Source: Cherax quadricarinatus
Taxonomy: Eukaryota > Arthropoda > Malacostraca > Decapoda > Parastacidae
Direction of reading: 5' to 3'
Length of the DNA stretch: 64,000 nt
Assembly: GCF_038502225.1 (NCBI RefSeq)
Contig: NC_091374.1
Span: forward strand, 9,165,701 to 9,229,700
In this document: positions 55,207 through 64,000 of the stretch, piece by piece
Numbering within the stretch: the first letter of the stretch is position 1
Layout: each line of letters starts with the position of its first letter
Notes under the pieces: model-generated
Seen by the model: only the letters and a program-made list of their open reading frames with translations
What the model was told of the DNA's origin: nothing
The model's database searches: none
Made by a program: the position numbers and the translations under genes

Positions 55207-55312
55207 TACATGTAATGAGAGAAAAAAATTGATAATTAACCCTTTGACCATTTTGGTTGTATATATACGTCTTACGAGCCAGTGTTTCTGACATATTAAT
55301 TTTTTTATTTTT

Positions 55313-55725
55313 TTTTTATTATCACACCGGCCGATTCCCACCAAGGCAGGGTGGCCCGAAAAAGAAAAACTTTCACCATCATTCACTCCATCACTGTCTT
55401 GCCAGAAGGGTGCTTTACACTACAGTTTTTAAACTGCAACATTAACACCCCTCCTTCAGAGTGCAGGCACTGTACTTCCCATCTCCAGGACTCAAGTCCG
55501 GCCTGCCGGTTTCCCTGAATCCCTTCATAAATGTTACTTTGCTGACATCCAACAGCACGTCAAGTATTAAAAACCATTTGTCTCCATTCACTCCTATCAA
55601 ACACGCTCAGCGGCTGGAAGTCCAAGCCCCTCGCACACAAAACCTCCTTTACCCCCTCCCTCCAACCCTTCCTAGGCCGACCCCTACCCCGCCTTCCTTC
55701 CACTACAGACTGATACACTCTTGAA
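55313..55725 (-). pseudogene. RTE-like LINE 3' fragment, nearly identical to 37345-37757
   Basis: The complementary strand reads GTATCAGTCTGTAGTGGAAGG...GTGTGATAATAAAAA. It differs from the 37.3-kb copy mainly by a small deletion near 55610 (DFQEACMSVFDRSEW becomes DFQPLSVFDRSEW) and a few bases. Same young subfamily. Confidence 0.85.
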
Positions 55726-56719
55726 AGCTGGTAGGCCCACATGTGAGCGAATGGGTCTGTGTGGCCAGTGTGCACAGTATAGAAAACGTCCACTAACTGC
55801 AGCACGCAGTGCATAATGAGAAAAAAAGTGTCATCCGACCGTGATTCTTTATTTTTTTTTGCCAAGACCCTCGATTAAAACACTGGCTTTGAGGTGCACT
55901 TTTTTGTATAGTATTTATGGTTGTACATGTATACACTCTGCCTAAATTCTAGCGGCTTCAGATCAAGCGGGAGAAAGCTGGTAGGCCCACATGTGAGCGA
56001 ATGGGTCTGTGTGGCCAGTGTGCACAGTATAAAAATAACTGCAGCACGCAGTGCATAATGAGAAAAAAAATCCGACGATTAAAACACTGGCTTTGAGGTG
56101 CAGTATAAATGGTTGTACATGTATTCTCATTTTCTTGTCTCATTTCATAGAATGGAAGACATATGACAGAAAGAGATGAGATTAGTTTCACGATGAAAAG
56201 GACCTTGAAGTTGAGCTCAAAGTACAGTGGACCCCTGCATAGCGATATTAATCCGTGCAAGAGAGCTCATTGTTATGCGAAATTATCGTTATGTGAATGA
56301 ATTTTCCCCATAAGAAATAATGGAAATCAAATTAATCCGTCCAAGACACCCAAAAGTATGAAAAAAAAAATTTTACCACATGAAATATACATTTTCCTAC
56401 ACACAAAGAGAAGGATACATGCACAATAGTAGAGTAGTACATGCACAATATATATTGTGCATGTACTACTCTACTAAATGAAGAATAAATGACACTTACC
56501 TTTATTGAAGATGCAGCAATGACTGATGAGACACTGTGTCCTGGGAGTGCCTTTTCCTCCTGAGTACTGTAGGTCCTGTTTCGCATTTTCTTCCAGAACA
56601 GGCCTTATCACACTGTGTATGCCACTACGATTCTTAAATCTCTCAAACCAACCTTTGCTGGCTTTAAATTCACCAGTATGAGCACTAGTTCCAGGCATTT
56701 TTCCCTGTTCACCTGGGTG

Positions 56720-57751
56720 TTAGTCGACTGGTGTGGGTTGCATCCTGGGAGACAAGATTAAGGACCCCAATGGAAATAAGTTAGACAGTCTTCGATGACA
56801 CTGAATTTTTTGGGTTATCCTGGGTGGCAAATCCTCTGGGGTTAATTGTTTCTTGGTATTCTCAATAAGCCACACCAACAACGGTGCTACAGCAGCAGCA
56901 GCAGCAGACGATGCTACAGCAGCAGCAGCAGCTGACGGTGGTACAGCAGCAGCAGCTGACAGTGCTACAGCAGCAGCAGACGATGCTACAGCAGCAGCAG
57001 ACAGTGCTACAGCAGCAGCAGACAGTGCTATAGCAGCAGCAGACGGTGCTACAGCAGCAGCAGACGGTACTACAGCAGCAGCAGCAGCAGCTGACGGTGG
57101 TGCAGCAGCAGCAGCAGCAGCAGCTGACAGTGCTACAGCAGCAGCAGACGATGCTACAGCAGCAGCAGACGATGCTACAGCAGCAGCAGACGATGCTACA
57201 GCAGCAGCAGACGATGCTACAGCAGCAGCAGACGATGCTACAGCAGCAGCAGACGATGCTACAGCAGCAGCAGACAGTACTACAGCAGCAGCTGACGGTA
57301 CTACAACAGCAGCAGCAGCAGCTGACGGTACTACAACAGCAGCAGCAGCAGCTGACGGTGGTACAACAGCAGCAGCAGCTGACAGTGCTACAGCAGCAGC
57401 TGACAGTGCTACAGCAGCAGCAGACGGTACTACAGCAGCAGCAGCAGCTGACGGTGGTACAGCAGCAGCAGCAGCTGACGGTGGTACAGCAGCAGCAGCA
57501 GCTGACGGTGGTACAGCAGCAGCAGCAGCTGACGGTGGTACAGCAGCAGCAGCAGCTGACGGTGGTACAGCAGCAGCAGCAGCTGTACCACCAATAGTAG
57601 CGATGGTTGATTGGGGTTTATTATACAACCTGGCCAGCTCGGAGACACTCACTCCACTTTCATACTTATCAATGATCTTTTTCTTCATCTCTATAGTAAT
57701 TCTCACCCTTATTGCTGTAGGGTTGGCACTAGAAGCTTTCTTGGGGCCCAT
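56720..57751 (-). CDS. Tigger-derived ORF with ~230-residue Ala-rich repeat
   Basis: From the second ATG it starts MGPKKASSANPTAIRVRITI, followed by a helix-turn-helix-like segment (KKKIIDKYESGVSVSELARLYNKPQSTIATI). Then come about 230 residues of AAAAAVPPS, AAAVALS and AAAVASS repeats. It returns to transposase sequence (LLVWLIENTKK), reads through an inserted SINE piece, and stops at 56720. No catalytic domain. All repeat units keep the frame. Expression is unknown. Likely only a transposon remnant, though it resembles a DNA-binding head on a long low-complexity tail. Confidence 0.5.
   Translation of the reverse strand: MGPKKASSANPTAIRVRITIEMKKKIIDKYESGVSVSELARLYNKPQSTIATIGGTAAAAAVPPSAAAAAVPPSAAAAAVPPSAAAAAVPPSAAAAAVPPSAAAAAVVPSAAAVALSAAAVALSAAAAVVPPSAAAAAVVVPSAAAAAVVVPSAAAVVLSAAAVASSAAAVASSAAAVASSAAAVASSAAAVASSAAAVASSAAAVALSAAAAAAAAPPSAAAAAAVVPSAAAVAPSAAAIALSAAAVALSAAAVASSAAAVALSAAAAVPPSAAAAAVASSAAAAAVAPLLVWLIENTKKQLTPEDLPPRITQKIQCHRRLSNLFPLGSLILSPRMQPTPVD
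56888..57594. repeat. Minisatellite, 21-30 bp units, about 700 bp
   Basis: On the + strand, units are (CAG)n plus ACGATGCTA, ACGGTACTA or CTGACGGTGGTA. Higher-order blocks are visible: six ACGATGCTA units in a row at 57148-57266 and six GCTGACGGTGGTA units at 57440-57570. Confidence 0.92.
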
Positions 57752-58712
57752 GGTCACTTATTTTGCAGATAAAATCACCAAAAACACTGTAATAATACGA
57801 AATGTTCCGATTGTATGCTTGGATGTTACCGCGGAGGCTGGCTGGTAAACAATGCCACCGGCGGAACATGTGAGGCTGGCTAAGGGCGCACATTAGACGC
57901 GTCTCAGACGAACAGCGTTGAGCGGGTTTTTTAGCGGTATGCGAGGCAAAATCTTGGCGATAAAATGTAGCGGTATGCGGATTTAACGTTATGCAAGGCC
58001 AACGGTATGCAGGGGTCCACTGTAGTGGAAATGTTCGATTTTTGCCAATGTTCAAGAGCAAACAAATCACGCCATGCGTCCAATACACGTCAACTGGTGA
58101 GTCTCATTTTCTTTCACAAGTGCACTGATATTATTTATACCATTTTTACAATAATGCAGTAGTCTGCATAACAGTAAATCTTCTATTTTTTATGTGAATA
58201 AAAATTAAAAATAGAAAGCAAGAGTAATATAAGAGGGGTCTGGAGACATGACTAGTGAACAGAGAAAATGTTATTTTAGTGTCAGGAATGTCTGCATTGT
58301 TTATTCTGAACCCTGTTTTGAAATTGGCATCTTTTTTAATTTGTGTGTAAGTGGCCAAATTGCCCATTTCTGAACACTTTATTGGGTAGTTGAAATTGGT
58401 AAGTGGGCAGTTTCTTGTACTACTTGGTCGATAGAACAAATGGAGTTCTAAAGAAAAAGCTACGAGTTCGGTTGACTGGAACAATGGAATTGGCCAAAAA
58501 TAGGGCTCAAAGTGGGCGTAATCACCAATGCGTATATATCACCGAAATCGCTAACTTTGTGGGTGTAATTCCGTAAGTTTTCCATCAAATTTCATACTTT
58601 TGGTGTCATTACCATCAGAAAAAGATTATCATTTCATAAGAATTTTTTTTTTTTCCAAATATTTTGCGACAGACAATTCAGGATTTGGGGGTCGCAACAG
58701 TCAAAGAGTTAA

Positions 58713-59013
58713 GTAAACTTTAGTGTAAAGGCAAAACTACCATAATATGTAACATATTAAGAGTACTGTGACTACTGCCAGTAGACATTACCTAGGTGTT
58801 ATAAAAGGATATTTTTATTTGAAAGACATCAGATAGTAGCTATGGGATTACTGTAATAGAATAAGCTTTTATAAAACAAGAATATGGGTTCCTAATAAAA
58901 GTAATAAAAATAAATCGAAGTTAGAATGAATGCATTAAACCACAATCAGATTTCCTAATAAACATTAAATTGTAATGTCTGAAATGCCTGGAAATACCAG
59001 TAATAAATATTGA
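58713..59013. other. No gene recognised
   Basis: AT-rich spacer between two piggyBac MITEs. Confidence 0.5.
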
Positions 59014-60333
59014 TTAACCCTTTGACTGTTGCAACCCCCAATCCTGAGGTGTCTCCTGGTGTTGCAAAATTTAAAAAAAAAAAAATAATTTTTTCTTATG
59101 AAATGATAGAGAATCTTTTCCCGATTGTAAAGACACCAAAAAAACGAAATTTGATGGAAAACTGACTTAATTACGCTCTTGCGAAGTTAGCGACCTCGGC
59201 GATATTTACAAATCGGCGATTTCGCCCACTTTGAGCCCTATTTTCGGCTAATTCCATTATTCCAGTCAACCAAACTCATAGCTATTTCTTCAGAACTCCA
59301 TTCTTTCCATCGATTGAGTACAAGAAACTGCCCATTTACCGATTCCAACTACCCAGTAACATGGTCAGAAATTTGCAATTTGGCCAATTTCACGAAAAAA
59401 AAATGACAATTTCAAAATAAGGACCAGAATGAACAATGCAGACATTCCTGGCTCTAAAATAACATTTTGTTTGTTCATCAGTCATGTCTCCAGGCCCCTG
59501 TGATATTATTCTTGCTTTTTATTTTGAAATTTTATTCAAACAAAAAATAGAAGATTTACTGTTATGCAGATTACTGCAATACTGTAATAATTGTAAAAAT
59601 TACATCAACCCATTCATGACTGCATATTAGAATAGCTATTTGGACATTTATTGGACAATGACATCATTTGTTTACTTTTGAACATCGGCAAAAATCAAAC
59701 ATTTCCCGTACTTTGTGCTCCATTTCCAGGTTCTTTTTATAGTAAAATTAATCAAAATCACCTCTATTTCTATAATATAGTTTCCATTCTATCAAATGAG
59801 ACCAAGAAAACGAGAATACAACCACAAATATTATACGAAAATAGACCACAAAGTCGGCATTTTAATTAAAAAAAAAACGGTCGGAGTTTTTTTTCTCATT
59901 ATGCACTGCGTGCTCCAGGATTTTTTTTTATATGGTGCACATTGACCACACAGACCCATTCTCTCACATGTGGGCCTACCAGCTTTCTCCTGCCTGATTT
60001 GAAGCCGCTAGAATTTATGAGTATACAGTGGTCCCTCGTTTTTCGTAGTTAATCCGTTCCTGGAGTTGCTACTATTAACGAAATCTACGATATGCAAATA
60101 AATTTTCCGCATAAGAAATAATGTAAATACAATTAATCCGTTCCTGACACCCAGAAGTATTAAAACAAAAAAATTTTTTGCATGAAATATACATGTAGTA
60201 CATAAACAATACAATGGGAAATGATGAATGAAACATTAACAGCATAACACTTACCTTTATTGGAGATTCTTATTGTATGGGAGACTGGAGGAGGAGAGTG
60301 GATTGTTTATAGTTTGGAAGGGGAATCCCCTTA

Positions 60334-62587
60334 CATCAACACCTCAGGTACCATTTGCTTTTCTGGGGTTGCTTCTCTTCTCTGTTTCTTAATGCCACTA
60401 GGACCACCTTGAGAGTCACTGGAGTCCTGTTTCGCAAAATAACTGTGGAGAGAGCTCTGTTTCTGGCGTTTCTTTAACACTTCCCTAAAATGGCCCAAGA
60501 CTTTGTCACTGTACATGTTGCCAACATGGTCTGCAACAACCTTGTCAGGGTGATGTTTCTCCATAAAGCTTTCCGGCGCGCATAACTGAGATAAAACACC
60601 TCAATTACTGGGAGCGCTTGAGGTTCCTAAACCTGTATTCCCTGGAACGCAGGCGGGAGAGATACATGATTATATACACCTGGAAAATCCTAGAGGGACT
60701 AGTACCGAACTTGCACACGAAAATCACTCACTACAAAAGCAAAAGACTTGGCAGACGATGCAACATCCCCCCAATGAAAAGCAGGGGTGTCACTAGCACG
60801 TTAAGAGACCATACAGTAAGTGTCAGGGGCCCGAGACTGTTCAACTGCCTCCCAGCATACATAAGGGGGATTACCAACAGACCCCTGGCAGTCTTCAAGC
60901 TGGTACTGGACAAGCACCTAAAGTCGGTTCCTGACCAGCCGGGCTGTGGCTCGTACGTTGGTTTGCGTGCAGCCAGCAGTAACAGCCTGGTTGATCAGGC
61001 TCTGATCCACCAGGAGGCCTGGTCACAGACCGGGCCACGGGGGCGTTGACCCCCGGAACTCTCTCCAGGTAAACAGCAAAAATCTCTTTAGTTTCTGAAG
61101 AAGGCACCTTCTTCCATCTCACTTCCTCCTCCTCTGAAGCAAGATTCTGAGCTGCGATCTATTGCTGTTCCTGCTGAAGCTCTTGCAGCTCCTCAGTGGT
61201 GAGCTCTTCGTTGCGGTCTTCCACCAATTCTTCCACATCCTCCAAACTCGCATCCAACCCCATGGAACTCCCCAGTGCCACAGTTGATTTAACAACAGAC
61301 ATAGGCTCATCAGGGTCAGTCCCAAACCCTTCAAAATCCCTCTTGTCAACACAATCTGGCCACAATTTTCTCCAAGCAGAGTTCAAAGTCCTGGTAGTCA
61401 CTCCCTCCCAAGCCATACCTATAAGGGTTATGCAATGGAGGATGCTGAAGTGTTCTCTCCAAAATTCCCTTAGGGTCAAGTGAGTGTCTGTGGTCACAGT
61501 CAAGCACCTGTGAAACATTGCTTTTGTGTAGTGTTTTTTAAAGTTTGCAATAACCTGCTGGTCCATGGGCTGGAGGAGAAGAGTGGTATTCGGGGGCAAG
61601 AACTTTACTGTGATGAACCCAAACTCCTCGAAAATTAGGTCATCCAAGTTTGGAGGATGAGCAGGTGCATTGTCCATTACTAGCAGGCACTTGAGATCCA
61701 ATTTTTTTTCCAGGAGGTAATTCTTCACACTAGGGCCAAACACTTCATTGAACTACTCGACGAAAATTTCCCTCGTGACTCATGCCTTACTATTAGATTT
61801 CCAAAACGCACACAATTTACTCTTCATAACATTGTTTTTCCTGAACACACTGGGATTTTCAGAATTGTACACTAGTAATGGCTTCACTTTGAAATCCCCA
61901 CTAGCATTAGCACAGAACATTAGCGTCAGCCTGTCTTTCATGGGCTTGTGTCCTGGCATTGCCTTTTCCTCCTGTGTAATGAAGGTCCTCTTTGGCATTT
62001 TCTTCCAAAAGAGGCCTGTTTCGTCACAAATGAACACTTGTTCAGGTTTCAGTCCTTCAGCCTCTATGTACTCCTTGAATTCATGCACATATTTTTCAGC
62101 TGCCTTGCAGTCCGAACTGGCAGCCTCACCATGCCTTACCACACTGTATGCCAGTACGGTTCTTAAATCTCTCAAACCAACCTTTGCTGGCCTTAAATTC
62201 ACTCACATCACCACTATTTTCAGGCAATTTCTTTACCAGATCCTTGTGCAACTGCCTAGCCTTTTCACAAATAATCGAAGTCATAAGAGTATCTCCTGCT
62301 AATTGTATCTCATTTATCCACACCAATAATAACTTCTCAACCTCTTTGAGTACTGGTGATCTCATTTTTGTCAGCATAGTTACCCCCTTTGCAACAACAG
62401 CTTCCTTGATTTCCTTTTTCTTGGCCACTATGGAACATATGGTTGTGTAGGGTTTCTTATACATCCTGGCCAGTTCGGCCACACTTGTGCCACTTTCATA
62501 TTGTTCAATGATGTTTTTCTTAAATTCAATCGTATTTCTCACCTTCTTGACCACAGGCTTGGCACTAGGAGCTTTCTTTGGAGCCAT
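60334..62587 (-). pseudogene. Tigger (pogo superfamily) transposase, decayed
   Basis: Starts MAPKKAPSAKPVVKKVRNTI at 62587, then a Psq-like helix-turn-helix (IIEQYESGTSVAELARMYKKPYTTICSI) and a CENP-B-like second DNA-binding part ending GWFERFKNRTGI. A 2-bp loss near 62152 shifts the frame. The DDE domain follows: FICDETGLFWKKMP, LLVMDNAPAHP, LPPNTTLLLQPMDQQVI. Two stops lie in place of likely Trp codons at 61782-61780 and 61755-61753, and another at 61161-61159. The C-terminal part is split by a LINE at about 60580-61070 and ends with MEKHHPDKVVADHVGN...MVPEVLM at 60334. This is the reference from which the deleted copies derive. Confidence 0.9.
60580..61072 (+). pseudogene. CR1-type LINE 3' fragment inside the Tigger transposase
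   Basis: An open frame at 60618-61049 includes LRFLNLYSLERRRERYMIIYTWKILEGLVPN and GPRLFNCLPAYIRG, the C-terminus of a CR1/Jockey-group ORF2, distinct from the one at 2383. The 3' part (AACAGCCTGGTTGATCAGGC...GACCGGGCCACGGGGGCG...CCAGGTAAA) recurs at 47975-48087. 5'-truncated, without RT motifs. Confidence 0.8.
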
Positions 62588-62911
62588 GGTAGCTTATTTA
62601 GTACTTGCAAGCACTAAAATGAGTGGAATATTATGAAATATTTCGTAGGAGCACGTGAGGGGACCTTCGCTCACTGGTAAACAATGCCAGACTGGCTGCC
62701 GCCCCGGTTCACACCGTGCGTACGCGTCCCGGACGAACTACTTCTTGCGAGTCAACCTATGAAAAGCGAGCCCGTGTTTATACGAAAATATCCCTATGAT
62801 TTCCAAAATCTATGATTCCCGAGAACTACGAAAAGCGAGGGACCACTGTATATACGTCAAACACGGTACCTCGTAAACGTATATATACGGCCGCGACAGT
62901 CAAGGGGTTAA

Positions 62912-64000
62912 ATCTCTTGGCATTAATTTTCTGGTATTCAGTATTCTAGTTTATATCATGCATTGACACAGTTTGCTTCTATGATGGGACTTGCACTCAT
63001 AATAAGCTTTTAAAGATTAAGAAATCTGTATCAGCTCATTACCCTCTTCCAACAGGAATTAGTCACTTTTCAGACTAATCTTTGTTGATGTACAATAAGG
63101 CACAGTTGGTTTACCCTTGGGTTGTTGAATAGGGGCTTTGCAATCTGTACAGTGCCAGTGGCTTGGAGCCCTTGTCAAAGGTTTAGGTACATTATATATT
63201 GATGTTTTAATTGTCTTGGTGTCAGTAGGTACTTTAGGCACAGTGATTTTAATGTGAATAATTTTTAGTGAGCTAATATATTTTTGTATAAAATATTTAA
63301 AAATTTATTCATTTTTGTCATGAGCTGATTGACCAGATCTTGCAGTAGGCCTAGTGGCCTATCCTAGGTGGGTCCTTGCCACCAACAATTCTCATTCATG
63401 TATTTGTCTAACCTATTTTTAAACCTTCCAAAGATGAAATTTTGCAATCTGTCAGGTTGTTCTGCTCATTTTGGATATACCACTACTAATGCCCAAACCT
63501 GTTCTTTCCTGTATTTTGAATGAGAGACTAGTATTAGTGGTTAGGGAAGTGTATATTGACCATGTTGTAGTTGTATCTTTGGAAACTTTCAATGCCTAGA
63601 TATAAAAAGGGTTAAATATTGAAAATGTCACAAGTATTTAAAATTTGTAGTGATTTAAATTAAGAGCTTGAGGTTGTAAAGAAATGTAGAATCTCAAGGA
63701 GGTGAATAAACAAAGTGGTTGGGTAGAAATGAGTGGAAAATATGGTGTACTGCAAGGATGTTGCAATATAATTAATTAATTTGGAGTTTAATGTGAAAGG
63801 CATATGTATGCAAAGAATGGGGTTCATCTTTCTGGGGCAGGGGTGGCAGTGATAACCAGTTGTTCATTGGAGAGAATGCATTGTGCATTAAACTTGAAAT
63901 TTGTGAAATTTTGATTGCAGTACTATGGAAAATATATATCATGTTAGCATAGTAAAGTGTTCAGAATGTATTTTGTAAGATAGTGGATTAGAACAAAAGT
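62912..64000. other. No gene; decayed LINE piece at 63330-63530
   Basis: 63390-63510 on the minus strand matches the C-terminal segment of the LINE at 2600-2730 (ATTCATGTATTTGTCTAACC, TTTTTAAACC..., CAAACCTGTTCTTTCCTGTA), heavily diverged. A minus frame at 63241-63059 (60 aa) contains HWHCTDCKAPIQQ but nothing more. Confidence 0.5.

Larger units (their letters stand above)
56225..58022 (-). mobile_element. Non-autonomous Tigger-like element with a long coding minisatellite (1798 bp)
   Basis: Ends are CAGTGGACCCCTGCATAGC and GGTATGCAGGGGTCCACTG, with TA at 56223-56224 and 58023-58024. The empty site reads CTCAAAGTAGGGG in the copy at 3.48 kb. The structure is the same as 10459-11625 (leader, N-terminus, Ala-repeat, SINE piece, KGWFER piece), with a far longer repeat. 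Confidence 0.92.
55240..58708 (+). mobile_element. piggyBac-type MITE carrying a LINE fragment and a Tigger-like element
   Basis: TTAA at 55236-55239 and 58709-58712. The left end is CCCTTTGACCATTTTGG, the right GTCGCAACAGTCAAAGAG. Nested: LINE 3' fragment at about 55313-55725 and a Tigger-like element at 56225-58022. A MITE segment starting GAAAGCTGGTAGGCCCACATG occurs twice (55725 and 55975), a local duplication of roughly 250 bp. Confidence 0.82.
60026..62848 (-). mobile_element. Tigger/pogo element, nearly full length (2823 bp) with a LINE insertion
   Basis: Ends are CAGTGGTCCCTCGTTTTTCG and CGAAAAGCGAGGGACCACTG, with TA at 60024-60025 and 62849-62850. A different terminal subfamily from the CAGTGGACCCCC copies. 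It carries a decayed transposase and an AATAAA on the minus strand at 60261-60256. Confidence 0.93.
59018..62907 (-). mobile_element. piggyBac-type MITE carrying a Tigger element
   Basis: TTAA at 59014-59017 and 62908-62911. The left end is CCCTTTGACTGTTGCAACC, the right GGCCGCGACAGTCAAGGGG. Subtracting the Tigger (2823 bp plus TA) leaves 1065 bp, the family size. Confidence 0.92.

Noticed and set aside
57046..57597. Poly-Gln frame (183 aa) on the + strand
   Set aside because: Antisense/other-frame reading of the Ala-coding minisatellite of the minus-strand Tigger ORF.
56853..57848. 331-aa Ala/Thr/Asp-rich frame on the + strand
   Set aside because: Antisense shadow of the minus-strand Tigger-derived ORF. 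It starts in the reverse complement of transposase codons.
63059..63241. 60-aa minus-strand frame with HWHCTDC
   Set aside because: Too short, a single CxxC, no flanking splice signals I trust, and no family match.

Overview
The window is AT-rich, intron-rich, transposon-packed animal DNA. The one host gene I can reconstruct is an SR splicing factor whose RRM is closest to the arthropod Rbp1 / vertebrate SRSF3 group. That RRM, together with the mix of piggyBac and Tigger/pogo DNA elements, RTE-like and CR1/Jockey-group LINEs and tRNA-derived SINEs, suggests an arthropod, probably a decapod crustacean. The decapod part rests on my general impression of such repeats, not on a search.

Layout: (1) 1-9.9 kb is transposon debris: the end of a Tigger-derived element with a minisatellite, a small Tigger derivative, LINE 3' ends, and piggyBac MITEs, one carrying a palindromic nested element. 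(2) 9.96-40.85 kb is the Rbp1-like gene on the + strand. Coding exons lie at 9966-10156, 11872-11973, 21279-21371 (or 21350) and 30075-30141, with a 3'UTR exon from 40193 to about 40845. The spliced product is 150 aa. Any 5'UTR exon lies upstream of 9962 and was not located. The four introns (1.7, 9.3, 8.7 and 10 kb) are filled with transposons. Just upstream of exon 21279 is a 1.35-kb stretch free of recognised repeats. It opens with a splice acceptor in the correct phase and encodes a proline-rich alternative C-terminus. (3) 41-48 kb is intergenic and SINE-rich. A candidate promoter and first exon of a second + strand gene lies at about 45.67-45.86 kb. (4) 48.8-64 kb is again nested transposons: a broken but nearly full-length piggyBac, two piggyBac MITEs carrying Tigger and LINE insertions, and a nearly complete, decayed Tigger transposase.

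The transposons can be dated relative to one another because many insertions have exact borders. piggyBac copies have TTAA duplications. Tigger-like copies have TA duplications. One SINE has a perfect 12-bp duplication and one LINE an 8-bp duplication. Five piggyBac MITEs are 1061-1071 bp long once nested insertions are subtracted. Two of them share both ends with the transposase-bearing piggyBac in the same window.

The points most worth following up are the proline-rich alternative terminal exon, the duplicated in-frame splice donor of the RS exon, and the coding minisatellite inside Tigger derivatives. I found no bacterial-type genes, no CRISPR and no functional tRNA or rRNA gene.
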